Shown in pieces: positions 26,966 to 36,516 of a DNA stretch of 64,000 nt (position 1 is its first letter; every line of letters begins with the position of its first letter). Below the pieces are notes generated by a model, which worked only from the letters and a program-made list of their open reading frames with translations, was not told where the DNA came from and did not search any database. Origin of the DNA: Litorivicinus sp. (GTDB lineage: Bacteria; Pseudomonadota; Gammaproteobacteria; Pseudomonadales; Litorivicinaceae); assembly GCA_028339155.1 (NCBI GenBank), contig JAOLBK010000004.1, forward strand, positions 1 to 64,000, in the 5' to 3' direction. The position numbers were made by a program, and so were the translations under genes.

Positions 26966-27844
26966 ATGATCCGAGGCAGCATTGTTGCTCTAGTCACACC
27001 ATTTAATGAATCTGGTGGAGTCGATTTTGACGCACTAAAACGGTTGGTTGACTACCATATTACGGAAGGAACCCACGCAATCGTTGCTGTGGGGACCACG
27101 GGAGAATCCGCGACACTGACGCATCAGGAAGACGCCGCTGTTATTCGTGCGGCCGTCGAGTATTCTGCCGGCCGGATACCAGTGATTGCTGGTGCCGGAT
27201 CGAACTCAACATCAGAGGCATGTCAGTTAACGGAAGCAGCAACCAAGGCCGGTGCAAACTTAATTTTATCGGTGGCTCCTTACTATAATAAGCCGCCTCA
27301 GGCTGGCTTATTAGCTCATTTCAGAGCGGTTGCAGACAGCACTGATTTGCCGATTATTTTGTACAATGTACCGGGTAGAACTGTGACTGATATTGCAGAT
27401 GATACGACGCTGGAGCTGGCGGAAGTAACTAATATCGCTGGAATTAAAGACGCAACGGGGGATCTAGCCCGGGCGCAATATTTGCTAGAAAATCGTCCTG
27501 AGGGATTTGCGATTTATTCTGGAGATGATCCAACCGCCATGGAGTTGTGCTTGCTGGGAGGAGATGGTGATATCTCGGTAACTGCTAACGTTGCGCCTAG
27601 ATTGATGGCTAAAATGATTGAAGCGGCTCTGGAAAATCGGCGAGAGGACGCGGAAAAAATGAATCAGAAGTTAATCGGATTGCATTCGAATCTCTTTATT
27701 GAGCCCAATCCAATGCCCACTAAATGGGCGCTGGCTCAAATGGGTTTCATGCGTGCCGAGTGCCGATTACCGCTAGTGGCATTAACAGAGAAAGGAGCCA
27801 TTGCCGTTGCCGATGCTTGTGCCCAAGCCGGAATACAACTGTGA
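26966..27844 (+). CDS. dapA: 4-hydroxy-tetrahydrodipicolinate synthase
   Basis: 292 residues from the ATG at 26966, the same length as E. coli DapA. The Schiff-base lysine is K161 (AGIKDATGDL) and Y133 lies in ILYNVPGRT. GTTGESATL near residue 43 is the pyruvate-binding loop. It condenses pyruvate with aspartate semialdehyde in lysine and diaminopimelate synthesis. It overlaps bamC by 4 bp (GTGA), starting the classic dapA-bamC-purC order. Confidence 0.95.
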   Translation: MIRGSIVALVTPFNESGGVDFDALKRLVDYHITEGTHAIVAVGTTGESATLTHQEDAAVIRAAVEYSAGRIPVIAGAGSNSTSEACQLTEAATKAGANLILSVAPYYNKPPQAGLLAHFRAVADSTDLPIILYNVPGRTVTDIADDTTLELAEVTNIAGIKDATGDLARAQYLLENRPEGFAIYSGDDPTAMELCLLGGDGDISVTANVAPRLMAKMIEAALENRREDAEKMNQKLIGLHSNLFIEPNPMPTKWALAQMGFMRAECRLPLVALTEKGAIAVADACAQAGIQL

Positions 27845-28884
27845 GAATTATTTGGATAACTATGTCGCTTTTGGTTCTGACTGCTTGCTCGGGTTCAAAT
27901 CCAGACAAAGCTGCGTTGCGTGATCGACAACTGGACTACCAGACTGCAACTGTCGACTCCAAGCTCAAAGTGCCGAACGATTTATCGGATGAGCGGATTA
28001 ATGAAGCATTATTAATTCCGGGTTCAGGTCAGATGAATCCTGGGGTTTATGGCGGGAAGTTTGAGACGCCAAGAGTCGGAACGACAAGAGTATCGGCACG
28101 CCGCATTCAGCACTATCAAGTAAGTGCTATGCAGTGGCTATCAATTTCTGATGATCCATCGACTGTGTATCCGGAGATTGAGCGTTTTTTAGTCCAGAAC
28201 GGGTTAAAGATTTCTAAAGCTGAGCAATTCAATGGCATACAACTGATTCAGTTGTCCCCGTTTGAGGGAATAACTGATCGCTCAGAAAGTCGCGTTATTC
28301 GTTATTTTTCGCCAGGAACTGGATCGATTACTTTGGAATTTTCGCTTGAGCCAGGATTGCGAACAGGAACTACCGAGGTGCGCCTGAATTCTATTGGGGA
28401 AAAGCAATTAGATGCCTTCTTAATCAGTCGAATTTTGGGTGAGTTTAAGTACTATCTTGAGAGCATTGAAAACGGAGCGCGGACTGTTTCCAGCTCAATC
28501 TTGTTACTCGAAACTGGTTCCCGCATAAGCACTCTGCGCATCGATGGGAGCAATCAACTTATTATAAAAGCCGCCATTCCTCGTATATACCCCGTCGCAC
28601 TTGACGTTCTAACTGATATTGGAGCGGAAATTATCAGTGGGGATATGAATAAGGGTTTACTGAATATTGGTTACGTCGACAAGGCAACCAAGCTTCAATT
28701 AGCTTCAATGAGTCTTGTTAATAAGGCTGTATTAAAGGTGATTGATGATGGTCGCGCGGAATACCAGCTGCAAATGAAAGAAACAGGTGATGGCGTTGTT
28801 TTGAGAGTTTTATCTGCAGGCGCAGGTAGCTCGATAATTGGTGTCAATGAATTGATCGCTGAGCTTCAGAAGCGTCTATTTTAG
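27841..28884 (+). CDS. bamC: Outer membrane assembly lipoprotein BamC
   Basis: 347 residues from a GTG at 27841 that overlaps the dapA stop; an ATG at 27862 would also keep the lipobox. The lipobox LTAC near residue 15 marks lipidation and outer-membrane anchoring. The next segment, LKVPNDLSDERINEALLIPG, is the conserved unstructured region that contacts BamD. Two BamC helix-grip domains follow. It is an accessory lipoprotein of the BAM machine. Confidence 0.9.
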   Translation: MRIIWITMSLLVLTACSGSNPDKAALRDRQLDYQTATVDSKLKVPNDLSDERINEALLIPGSGQMNPGVYGGKFETPRVGTTRVSARRIQHYQVSAMQWLSISDDPSTVYPEIERFLVQNGLKISKAEQFNGIQLIQLSPFEGITDRSESRVIRYFSPGTGSITLEFSLEPGLRTGTTEVRLNSIGEKQLDAFLISRILGEFKYYLESIENGARTVSSSILLLETGSRISTLRIDGSNQLIIKAAIPRIYPVALDVLTDIGAEIISGDMNKGLLNIGYVDKATKLQLASMSLVNKAVLKVIDDGRAEYQLQMKETGDGVVLRVLSAGAGSSIIGVNELIAELQKRLF

Positions 28885-29645
28885 TGCGTTTTTGCTCGCT
28901 GGGTAGCGGCAGTCGGGGGAACGGTACGGTGGTCAATCATGGCCATACCAATATCCTCGTTGACTGCGGCTTTGGTTATCGAGATGCTCTCAAGAGAATG
29001 AAGCGCATTGGCCTCTCACCAGAGAATTTAACCGCTGTGATCGTGACACACGAGCACGGTGATCACTGGGGAGGGGTAAATAGTCTTGCGTCAAAACACC
29101 GGTTGCCTGTTTTCGCCTCCCGCGGCACTTGGATTGAAGTATCAGGCCACGGAATTGAAGATTGTCATGAAATTCATGATGCGTTTCAGATCGGATCAAT
29201 TCGTATTTTGCCTGTGAGGGTTCCGCATGATTCCCGCGAGTCAATTCAGTGTGTCTTTGAGGCCGGAGAGCAACGGCTGGGAGTGCTCAGTGATCTTGGC
29301 TCTGTTTCGGGACGTGTAATAGAAATGTTCTCGGGGCTTGATGCGCTTTCGATCGAGTTCAATCACGATTGGCAGATGTTACAAGCTGGTCCGTATCCCT
29401 CGTTCTTGAAAAAAAGAGTGGGCGGTGATTTTGGGCACTTGAATAATGAACAAGCATGCTCCTTGTTAAAAAGCATTGCCTGTGAGCGTTTAAAAAAAGT
29501 GGTCGCCTGTCATATTAGCGAAACTAATAATGACGTGGGATTGGTGGAGTCTGCTCTGGAAGCAGCATTGAAAGAAACTGTCGTTGAACGCTGGGTTGCG
29601 TCCCAAGGCGAGGGCACTGATTGGATTGAAGTAGGAGGATTATGA
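28884..29645 (+). CDS. MBL-fold metal-dependent hydrolase
   Basis: 253 residues from a GTG at 28884 sharing one base with the bamC stop. [15 protein letters not shown] at the N-terminus and the metal motif [10 protein letters not shown] near residue 53 match the YycJ/WalJ-like branch of the metallo-beta-lactamase fold. Such proteins are probably nucleic-acid or phosphodiester hydrolases. It overlaps purC by 4 bp and sits at its usual place between bamC and purC in many gammaproteobacteria. Confidence 0.87.
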   Translation: MRFCSLGSGSRGNGTVVNHGHTNILVDCGFGYRDALKRMKRIGLSPENLTAVIVTHEHGDHWGGVNSLASKHRLPVFASRGTWIEVSGHGIEDCHEIHDAFQIGSIRILPVRVPHDSRESIQCVFEAGEQRLGVLSDLGSVSGRVIEMFSGLDALSIEFNHDWQMLQAGPYPSFLKKRVGGDFGHLNNEQACSLLKSIACERLKKVVACHISETNNDVGLVESALEAALKETVVERWVASQGEGTDWIEVGGL

Positions 29646-30358
29646 AAGCATTGGATTTACTTTATCAGGGTAAAGCTAAATCAGCATATCTGACAGACGA
29701 CCCCGATTTGGTAGTACTTAGGTTTCGCGATGATACGTCAGCATTTGATGGGGAAGTTATCGAGCAACTCGTCGATAAGGGAGCGATAAATAATCAGTTC
29801 AATGGTTTTATCATGGAAGCACTTGGTGCTGCCGGTATCCCAACCCATTTTGAGAAGCTTTTGAATGCCAATGAGTCGGTAGTTAAACGTTTGGATATGA
29901 TTCCGGTTGAGTGTGTGGTTAGAAACCAGGCAGCCGGATCATTGGTTAGGAGATTAGGTATTGAAGAGGGCCTTTCTTTTGATCCGCCTTTATTTGAATT
30001 ATTCCTGAAGAATGATGAATTGCATGACCCTATGATCACAGAACATCACGTGGAGGCTTTTCGTTGGGCAACACGTGCTGAGATGGCAACAATGCATGAT
30101 TTGACCTTGAGGGTAAATGAAGTACTCAGAGCCATGTTTTTTGATGTTGGATTGTTATTGGTTGATTTTAAAATCGAGTTTGGTCGTTTTCATGGGGAGA
30201 TTTTTTTGGGTGACGAATTCAGCCCGGACGGTTGTCGCTTGTGGGATATAGAAACGGGCGAAAAGAAAGATAAAGATCGTTTTCGACAAGGTCTTGGTGG
30301 TGTTGTGGAAGCATACAGAGATGTGTCCGAACGGTTAGGAATTAAGCTTGATGCTTGA
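29642..30358 (+). CDS. purC: Phosphoribosylaminoimidazole-succinocarboxamide synthase
   Basis: 238 residues. [26 protein letters not shown] at the N-terminus (nucleotide-binding loop), [16 protein letters not shown] near residue 91 and [23 protein letters not shown] near residue 175 are PurC signatures. It joins CAIR and aspartate in purine synthesis. It overlaps the MBL gene upstream and the TSUP gene downstream. Confidence 0.95.
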   Translation: MKALDLLYQGKAKSAYLTDDPDLVVLRFRDDTSAFDGEVIEQLVDKGAINNQFNGFIMEALGAAGIPTHFEKLLNANESVVKRLDMIPVECVVRNQAAGSLVRRLGIEEGLSFDPPLFELFLKNDELHDPMITEHHVEAFRWATRAEMATMHDLTLRVNEVLRAMFFDVGLLLVDFKIEFGRFHGEIFLGDEFSPDGCRLWDIETGEKKDKDRFRQGLGGVVEAYRDVSERLGIKLDA

Positions 30359-31112
30359 GCCAGAGTGGCTAGTCATTTTTGCTGCAGTCGCTTTGCTGGC
30401 GGGAATCATCGATACATTGGCTGGGGGCGGAGGGCTGATTACTGTGCCCATCTTTTTACTGGCAGGGTTGTCTCCTGCGAGCGCGTTGGCAACCAATAAA
30501 TGTCAAGGATTTGCCGGTACATTGACAGCTGCATTGAAACTAATTCATTCTGGTCATCTCGATCTTAAGCCACTGTGGCATCTCGGATTAATCGCATTTG
30601 GCGCATCATTATTCGGGGCTTGGACGTTGCAAGAGGCGGCAGGTTCTTTTTGGCTTGCGCGTACTGTTCCTATTCTTTTAATTTTAGCTGCATTGTATTT
30701 CTTGATGGTGCGTTTGCCCGAGGATCAGGATGACTTAATTAAGCCAAAGTTTAGAACTTGGGGCTTGTTAGCAATTGTTGCGATTGGATTTTATGATGGA
30801 TTTTTTGGTCCGGGAACTGGTTCATTATTTGCGTTATTGATGATCACAGTGCTTGGATTAAACCTGCGATCTGCGACGATTCATGCCAAGTTATTCAATG
30901 CGATGACAAATCTAGCGGCATTCACTTTATTTGTGTGGAGTGATTTGGTGGAATGGTCAGCGGTGGCTGTTATGATCCCGGCGCAAATTTGTGGTGCACT
31001 TATTGGAACGCGTTTGATTCTTGGCCGTGGCATTGTTTTCGTTCGGCCTTTGGTGGTTGTGATGTGTACATTGACGGCAATCAAGCTTGCATCTGATGCA
31101 TGGTTGGCTTAA
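30351..31112 (+). CDS. TSUP (YfcA-like) permease
   Basis: 253 residues from the ATG at 30351 inside the last codons of purC. About eight membrane segments; [23 protein letters not shown] near residue 17 and [20 protein letters not shown] near residue 147 match the YfcA group of TSUP permeases. Substrate unknown. It is the last gene of the dapA-purC run and lies just before the SRP RNA gene. Confidence 0.85.
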   Translation: MLEPEWLVIFAAVALLAGIIDTLAGGGGLITVPIFLLAGLSPASALATNKCQGFAGTLTAALKLIHSGHLDLKPLWHLGLIAFGASLFGAWTLQEAAGSFWLARTVPILLILAALYFLMVRLPEDQDDLIKPKFRTWGLLAIVAIGFYDGFFGPGTGSLFALLMITVLGLNLRSATIHAKLFNAMTNLAAFTLFVWSDLVEWSAVAVMIPAQICGALIGTRLILGRGIVFVRPLVVVMCTLTAIKLASDAWLA

Positions 31113-31147
31113 CAATACCTTCCTTCGGGGTTACCCGATTGTCGATA

Positions 31148-31257
31148 GTGGCTCTTGTCGGTCCCTTCGCAACAGGATTTTTGTGAATCCCGTCAGACCC
31201 GGAAGGGAGCAGCGGCAGCAATCATTTTGGGTGCCGAGGTGTGGCTGGCAAGAGTCG
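31148..31257 (+). ncRNA. ffs: Bacterial small signal recognition particle RNA (4.5S RNA)
   Basis: The conserved apical core GTCAGACCCGGAAGGGAGCA (31192-31211) contains the GGAA loop that binds Ffh, with the matching GGTGCCGAGGTGTGGCTGGC on the 3' side. The ends GGCTCTTG (31150-31157) and CAAGAGTC (31249-31256) pair to close the hairpin. The position directly before dnaX matches other gammaproteobacteria. Ends are estimated to a few bases. Confidence 0.93.
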
Positions 31258-31279
31258 CTTCCATTTTGAAGAGGCATGC

Positions 31280-33010
31280 ATGAATCAGCAGGTCTTGGCC
31301 CGCAAATGGCGGCCGACTAATTTTGATGAACTGATCGGTCAAGAGCACGCTAGAAAAGCGCTTTCACATGCGTTGACTTCGATGCGCTTACACCATGCTT
31401 ATTTATTTACGGGAACTCGTGGAGTCGGGAAGACGACGATTGCTCGTATTTTAGCGCGTTGTTTTAATTGTGAGTCTGGTGTTACCGCTAAACCTTGTGG
31501 AGCGTGCGGTGCATGTTTGGCGATCTCTGAAAATCGATTTATTGATTTAATTGAAGTCGATGCGGCTAGTCGCACCAAGGTCGATGACACACGTCAGCTG
31601 TTAGAAAATGTGAGTTATGCACCGAGCGTGGGACGGTATAAAATCTATTTGATTGACGAGGTGCACATGCTGTCACCACAGTCCTTCAATGCCCTATTGA
31701 AGACTTTGGAAGAACCACCAGAGCATGTGATTTTTTTGTTGGCGACAACTGATCCGCACAAGCTACTCCCAACCGTTCTCTCTCGCTGTTTGCAGTTCCA
31801 TCTGAGGGATCTATCCCCCGATCAAATCAAATCGCATCTTGAGTATGTATTGACGAATGAAGAGATTTCATTCGAAGACGGAGCCCTTTGGCAGCTGGCA
31901 AAAGCGGGGCGGGGATCGATGCGTGATGCGATGACCCTATTAGATCAGGCCATTGCGTTTGGAGAGGGTCGAGTCTTAGCCGACGATGTTATTCAGATGC
32001 TTGGTGTTCAAGGTGTTTCTGAACTTCCGCTGTTGTTTCGAGATATTGCTGAGGCCGATGGGATTCAAGCAATTCAGCGGATTTCTTTATTGGCTCAAGA
32101 AACGCCTGATTGGCTTGCGCTTGTGAGTGGACTCCAGTCTTTGATTCATCAAGTGGCTATGTGTCAAATATCTGCCCAAGCAATTGAGCACTTAGCTCCG
32201 TCTGAACAACAAGCAATAAGAGAATTGGCCGTGGTAATGGGGCCAGAATTTTTGCAACTGACTTATCAGTTCAGTCTCACTGGATACCGCGATCTGCCTA
32301 TGGCGAATGATCCGCGTTCTGCTTTTGAAATGATGGTGCTCAGGATGATCGCGTTTCGCCCAGCGCGGCCCGGCGAACATGTGTCATCAGTGATGCTCGA
32401 TGAACCTGAGGACCCGGAGCCTGCGAGTACCGAACCCCGGGTTAAAAAATTGTTAGTGGCACCCAGTTTGTCTCTGCCAGAAAAGAATGACATGGAATCC
32501 TTAGATATAAGCATGCCGAGTAGTAAACGATTGGCCGAGGCTATTGTTGGGGACGATAATTATCTGGAAATGAGTGATGATGAATCAGGATCAGATTCTG
32601 AAGAGTCGCTTGAAGATTTGACGTTCAACCCAATCCATTGGGTCACTGAATGCGATAGACTTGGCTTACACGGAATGACCGGATCCCTGTTGCAGGAGAC
32701 GGTATTAATAGATGCGAACCCAACGCTTGTGGTGCTCGCAGTTCGCCCGGCAACGGCGCGACTAATTAATGAAACGCATCAGAAAAGAATTGCTGATGCA
32801 TTTGCGAAACGGCTTGGTCGAACTCCTGAGATTCGTCTTGAGACGCGTGATTCGCTTCCGGAGACGCCTCAGGCATACGCTGAACAGCAACGGCAAAAAG
32901 CATTAAGCCAGGCTCAGGCTGCGTTTACGGCTGACCCGTTTGTAAGTTCGCTGAAAGATAAACTTGATGGTGAAGTGCTGATTGAAACTGTAAAACCCAG
33001 AGAGGTCTAA
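31280..33010 (+). CDS. dnaX: DNA polymerase III tau/gamma subunit
   Basis: 576 residues from the ATG at 31280, 5 nt after GAGG; a further in-frame start at 31241 lies within the SRP RNA and is rejected. AAA+ clamp loader with Walker A GTRGVGKTT near residue 46, a four-cysteine zinc module CFNCESGVTAKPCGACGAC and the SRC arginine finger (VLSRCLQF). The C-terminal tau extension is short and acidic. An A6 run at codons 389-390 (32444-32449) might allow a -1 shift to a stop 14 codons later, giving a gamma-like product of about 400 residues. Confidence 0.95.
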   Translation: MNQQVLARKWRPTNFDELIGQEHARKALSHALTSMRLHHAYLFTGTRGVGKTTIARILARCFNCESGVTAKPCGACGACLAISENRFIDLIEVDAASRTKVDDTRQLLENVSYAPSVGRYKIYLIDEVHMLSPQSFNALLKTLEEPPEHVIFLLATTDPHKLLPTVLSRCLQFHLRDLSPDQIKSHLEYVLTNEEISFEDGALWQLAKAGRGSMRDAMTLLDQAIAFGEGRVLADDVIQMLGVQGVSELPLLFRDIAEADGIQAIQRISLLAQETPDWLALVSGLQSLIHQVAMCQISAQAIEHLAPSEQQAIRELAVVMGPEFLQLTYQFSLTGYRDLPMANDPRSAFEMMVLRMIAFRPARPGEHVSSVMLDEPEDPEPASTEPRVKKLLVAPSLSLPEKNDMESLDISMPSSKRLAEAIVGDDNYLEMSDDESGSDSEESLEDLTFNPIHWVTECDRLGLHGMTGSLLQETVLIDANPTLVVLAVRPATARLINETHQKRIADAFAKRLGRTPEIRLETRDSLPETPQAYAEQQRQKALSQAQAAFTADPFVSSLKDKLDGEVLIETVKPREV

Positions 33011-33011
33011 G

Positions 33012-33341
33012 ATGTTTGATGGTCCATTAAAGGACATGATGAAACAAGCTCAAAAAATGACAGGGCAAATGGAGGAAGCGCAGCAAGCGATTGCGCTCAA
33101 AGAAGTCATTGGTGAATCCGGTGCGGGTCTTGTTTCTGTGACCTTAAACGGGAATGGAGACTGCCGGAGTGTTAAAATCAATCCAAATGTACTGACTGAT
33201 GACCCTGAGATCGTTGGAGAACTGATTGCTTCAGCCATTAACGATGCAAATCTGAAGCTTGAAGCATTGAAGAAAGATTCGATGAGTTCATTTACGGAAG
33301 GGTTGAATCTTCCGCCTGGATTTAAGTTCCCGTTCTCATGA
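33012..33341 (+). CDS. ybaB: YbaB/EbfC nucleoid-associated protein
   Basis: 109 residues. MFDGPLKDMMKQAQKMTGQME at the start and the acidic/hydrophobic core with LPPGFKFPF at the end are typical of YbaB/EbfC, a small dimeric DNA-binding protein. It lies 1 bp after dnaX and overlaps recR by 4 bp, the standard dnaX-ybaB-recR order. Confidence 0.93.
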   Translation: MFDGPLKDMMKQAQKMTGQMEEAQQAIALKEVIGESGAGLVSVTLNGNGDCRSVKINPNVLTDDPEIVGELIASAINDANLKLEALKKDSMSSFTEGLNLPPGFKFPFS

Positions 33342-33937
33342 GTATGTCTCCGTTGCTGAAATCGCTTGAACAAGCTTTCCGTTGTCTGCCTGGTGTAGGT
33401 CCACGGACAGCTCTACGGATGTCGCTGCATCTACTCGAGCGTGATCGTCAGCGTGGGATCCATCTTGCAGAGACCATGAAGCAAGCACTTGAGAATATTG
33501 AGCACTGTGAGCAGTGTCGAAATCTCACAGAATCACAGCCGTGTTGGATTTGCCAGGATGAGGGCCGAGATGACGAGCTCTTAGCGATCGTTGCGTCGCC
33601 AACCGATATTTTGGCAATAGAGCAATCGGGTCTTTTTCAGGGCCGCTATTATTGTCTTACAGGATTATTGAGTCCGTTGGATGGAGTGGGTCCGGAAGAG
33701 ATCGGTTTGCCTGGCTTAGTGCGTCGAATCCATGCTTCACCACCAAAAGAATGTCTGATTGCCTTGGCCTCCACGGTTGAGGGTGAGGCAACGACGTATC
33801 AAATCATCACAGCACTGAATGGTTTGACTCGTCTTACACGTTTAGCACAGGGGGTTCCTGTGGGAGGTGAGTTAGATCACTTGGATGCCTCAACGCTAAG
33901 CCAGGCACTGTCTTCACGAACTGAGATCGTTAATTAA
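33338..33937 (+). CDS. recR: Recombination mediator RecR
   Basis: 199 residues. An N-terminal HhH (CLPGVGPRTALRMSLHLL), a C4 zinc finger (CEQCRNLTESQPCWIC, about residues 57-72) and a Toprim domain (LAIVASPTDILAIEQSG onward) appear in order. With RecF/RecO it loads RecA on gapped DNA. It overlaps ybaB by 4 bp and rnd by 1 bp. Confidence 0.95.
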   Translation: MSMSPLLKSLEQAFRCLPGVGPRTALRMSLHLLERDRQRGIHLAETMKQALENIEHCEQCRNLTESQPCWICQDEGRDDELLAIVASPTDILAIEQSGLFQGRYYCLTGLLSPLDGVGPEEIGLPGLVRRIHASPPKECLIALASTVEGEATTYQIITALNGLTRLTRLAQGVPVGGELDHLDASTLSQALSSRTEIVN

Positions 33938-35007
33938 TGACGCAATGGATTGATCAACAAAAGACGCTAGACCTTTTGGTGGATCAGATTGAGCAGTCTT
34001 CTGTAATTGGTTTGGATACAGAATTTGTTCGGGTATCGACCTTCCATCCAAAGCCAGGTTTAATTCAAGTCGCTATTGGTCCTAATGGTTATCTGATCGA
34101 TCCGTTGGCGGATATTGATTTAAAGAATTTTGGCGAGATTCTGAGCGGTAGAACGGTTTCAATTTTACATGCAGCACAGGAAGATTATGAGGTGATATAT
34201 CGACTTACGGGAACAATCCCCAATTCGGTTTTTGACACTCAAATTGCTCATGCATTGCTCTCGCCACAAATGTCACTCAGTCTTTCTGGCCTTGTTGAGT
34301 CTGTGCTCGGAAAAATAATTAGCAAAGATGAGACTCGTTCTGACTGGACTAAACGGCCACTTACTGAGGCTCAGTGTCGATATGCGCGGGAAGACGTTAT
34401 GGTTCTTCAGCCACTTTACGAAGATTTGCACAAGAAATTAAGCGACTGCGGCCGACTCGAATGGATGATGGAAGAAATGGCGTTCATTTATGAGAGAAAC
34501 AAAAAGATTTTTGATGAAGGGGATCTCGATACCCAGGTTGCAAAGTTTGGGAGCGCTTGGCGTTTATCCGAGGTAAGCATGAGCCGGCTGGTTCATCTGG
34601 TCCAGTGGCGTGAGGAGACGGCACGTCGGGTGGATCGTCCCAGAAAACATGTATTGAGTGATCAGTCGGTATTTTCGTTAGCGCAATGTGAGGCATTAGA
34701 GCGTCACCATCAACTGATTTCAAAGCATGGTTTAACAGAACATCAAGCTGGTCGGTTTGGTGATCAATTAAAAAAAGTCCTTGCGAATGCTCAAGATGTG
34801 GGTGGAATGGCGCCTCCACCAATGCCCTTATCTAAGCGTCTGAAGGATGATCTTAGAGAGTGTCAAAAAGTGTGTGACGCCATTGCGGTGGATCTTGGGA
34901 TTGCGCCAGAAATGTTGATTAAGAAAAGACACTTAGTGGCCTCTCTGGATGGGCGAGGGTGGCGCCCTACGGGTTGGCGTGCAGAATTATTAGATGGAGT
35001 ATTTTGA
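33937..35007 (+). CDS. rnd: Ribonuclease D
   Basis: 356 residues. The DEDD exonuclease domain starts with GLDTEFVRVSTFHPKPGLIQ near residue 27; HAAQEDYEV and the tyrosine motif YAREDV complete the catalytic set. An HRDC-type helical region (about 210-290) follows. It trims 3' ends of stable RNAs. It shares one base with recR and its stop overlaps the ycgL start region. Confidence 0.93.
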   Translation: MTQWIDQQKTLDLLVDQIEQSSVIGLDTEFVRVSTFHPKPGLIQVAIGPNGYLIDPLADIDLKNFGEILSGRTVSILHAAQEDYEVIYRLTGTIPNSVFDTQIAHALLSPQMSLSLSGLVESVLGKIISKDETRSDWTKRPLTEAQCRYAREDVMVLQPLYEDLHKKLSDCGRLEWMMEEMAFIYERNKKIFDEGDLDTQVAKFGSAWRLSEVSMSRLVHLVQWREETARRVDRPRKHVLSDQSVFSLAQCEALERHHQLISKHGLTEHQAGRFGDQLKKVLANAQDVGGMAPPPMPLSKRLKDDLRECQKVCDAIAVDLGIAPEMLIKKRHLVASLDGRGWRPTGWRAELLDGVF

Positions 35008-35009
35008 AC

Positions 35010-35330
35010 GTGAGGGTGGTCGAGATTTTCAAAGGGTCAAGAAATGATGAAATGTATCTTTATGTCGATCAAAAAGTAGGCACTGATTCAGTTCCAAAAG
35101 AGCTCCTTGAGAATTTTGGCACACTCGAATCTGTTTTGATAATGCCGCTGAATGAGCATAAAAAACTGGCACGCGAGAAGGCTTCGAGCGTGTTGCAATC
35201 AATAACAGAAAATGGTTACTTTTTGCAGATGCCTCCTAAGCCTGAAGCACTAGCGGATGCGCAAATTGCCGCGATGATAAAGGCAGAGGAAGAGCTGTCC
35301 GATGGCAAGGATAAGAAGCCAAATAGGTAA
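35010..35330 (+). CDS. ycgL: YcgL domain protein
   Basis: 106 residues from a GTG at 35010, which aligns with the E. coli YcgL start; a TTG at 35004 overlapping the rnd stop (TTGA) is the alternative. MYLYVDQKVGTDSVPKELLE and GYFLQMPPKPE are YcgL signatures. Its function is not established. Its last 81 bp overlap the convergent lplT-like gene. Confidence 0.87.
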   Translation: MRVVEIFKGSRNDEMYLYVDQKVGTDSVPKELLENFGTLESVLIMPLNEHKKLAREKASSVLQSITENGYFLQMPPKPEALADAQIAAMIKAEEELSDGKDKKPNR

Positions 35331-36380
35331 AGTTAATTTTAAAATACTCAGGGCCAGCATTGATGCGCCCGCAGCAAGCATGATCAATAACGCGTTCGCT
35401 ACATTATTCACCGCAATCCGCTCTGCTACTCGAAGCGAATCGTCTTGTAACATTGTGTAAAGTGGAAGCGCGAGGAATCCTCCTCCAAGGGCGGCAATGA
35501 ACATTCCTATCTGTCCATTTTGATAATCAGTGGTTTGTATTAATAAAGAGCCAATAACCAAAACCGAAGCGCCAATAAGAACACGAGCGTCACGGGCGAT
35601 CCTTTTGCAGAAGACTCCCAGTAAGGCACCCGCCGTGATACCCATAACGAATTGACCGAGCAGGGTGCCGACGGATCTGGAAGAAACCAACCAAACATCA
35701 ACGGCGAGTAATGGCAGGTGGGTCAGCCAAACAGAGCCAACGGCCCAGAACCCGCTAATGCACCACATTGCCGACATTGATGCAGTGTCTAGTCGTTGTT
35801 TATGAACCAACTCTGTAAATCGAATCTTTGGTGTTTTGGTATTTGCTGGGAGCTTTGGAATCAACCCAATTGAGAAGAGTCCGGCACAAGCGAGGACCAG
35901 TAACAGCAGTGTCAAATTAATCGGAGCCTCGATAATCCAGTCAGCTCCGATTAACGTTCCAATTAATATTGCAACAAATGTTCCTGATTCCATCCAGGCA
36001 TTTGCTGGAAGCAGATCCTGTTGATCGACTAATCGTGGGATAAGAGCATATTTTAACGGGCCGACTAGGGCCGACTGAATGCCAAAACCACAAAGACTGA
36101 AGAGCAGAAGCCACACTGTTTCAGTCGAAATCGCGACTGCTGCGATTAAAGCCAGCACAATTTCAAATAATTTCAGAAGCGTTAGCCAAAATCGTGGTCG
36201 TATTGTCTGTGCAAAATAAGCAGCATAACCGGCCAAAAATATAAAAGGAGCAATGAAACAGAGAGCGGCTAGATTCGCCAACATAATCGGCGTAATTCCC
36301 AGCAATTCCCAGTTTAAAACGCTAACAGCAACGACGAATGCTGTCTTGACCATGTTGTCATTGGCTGCGCCTACGACCAT
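35250..36380 (-). CDS. MFS transporter, lysophospholipid transporter LplT-like
   Basis: 376 residues from the ATG at 36380 and about eleven visible membrane segments. GPLKYALIPRLVDQQDLLPA followed by NAWMESGTFVAILIGTLIGA is characteristic of LplT and the membrane half of Aas, which flip lysophospholipids across the inner membrane. The first helix seems clipped: in-frame sequence before the ATG reads like a natural N-terminus (SRKGFIGLLTA) but has no ATG/GTG/TTG. An ATC at 36419 or ATA at 36422 after AAGAGGGA may be the true start. It overlaps ycgL by 81 bp. Confidence 0.78.
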   Translation of the reverse strand: MVVGAANDNMVKTAFVVAVSVLNWELLGITPIMLANLAALCFIAPFIFLAGYAAYFAQTIRPRFWLTLLKLFEIVLALIAAVAISTETVWLLLFSLCGFGIQSALVGPLKYALIPRLVDQQDLLPANAWMESGTFVAILIGTLIGADWIIEAPINLTLLLLVLACAGLFSIGLIPKLPANTKTPKIRFTELVHKQRLDTASMSAMWCISGFWAVGSVWLTHLPLLAVDVWLVSSRSVGTLLGQFVMGITAGALLGVFCKRIARDARVLIGASVLVIGSLLIQTTDYQNGQIGMFIAALGGGFLALPLYTMLQDDSLRVAERIAVNNVANALLIMLAAGASMLALSILKLTLPIWLLILAIGQLFLCLYHRGNLRIR

Positions 36381-36516
36381 TGCCGTAAGAAGGCCGATAA
36401 AACCTTTGCGAGAAACGATTATACCAATCCCTCTTGAAGCACAGTTGAAGTAAAAATATTCAATGCAATCGACCGTTCCTTGGTAGATTTTCTATCCAGT
36501 CAGTCTCGGAAGATGG

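Noticed and set aside
31241-31279. Earlier in-frame start for dnaX
   Set aside because: It lies inside the 3' part of the SRP RNA; the ATG at 31280 has a good ribosome binding site and matches the family N-terminus.
33050-33373. 107-codon leftward frame
   Set aside because: Antisense to ybaB and the recR start, both clear family members.
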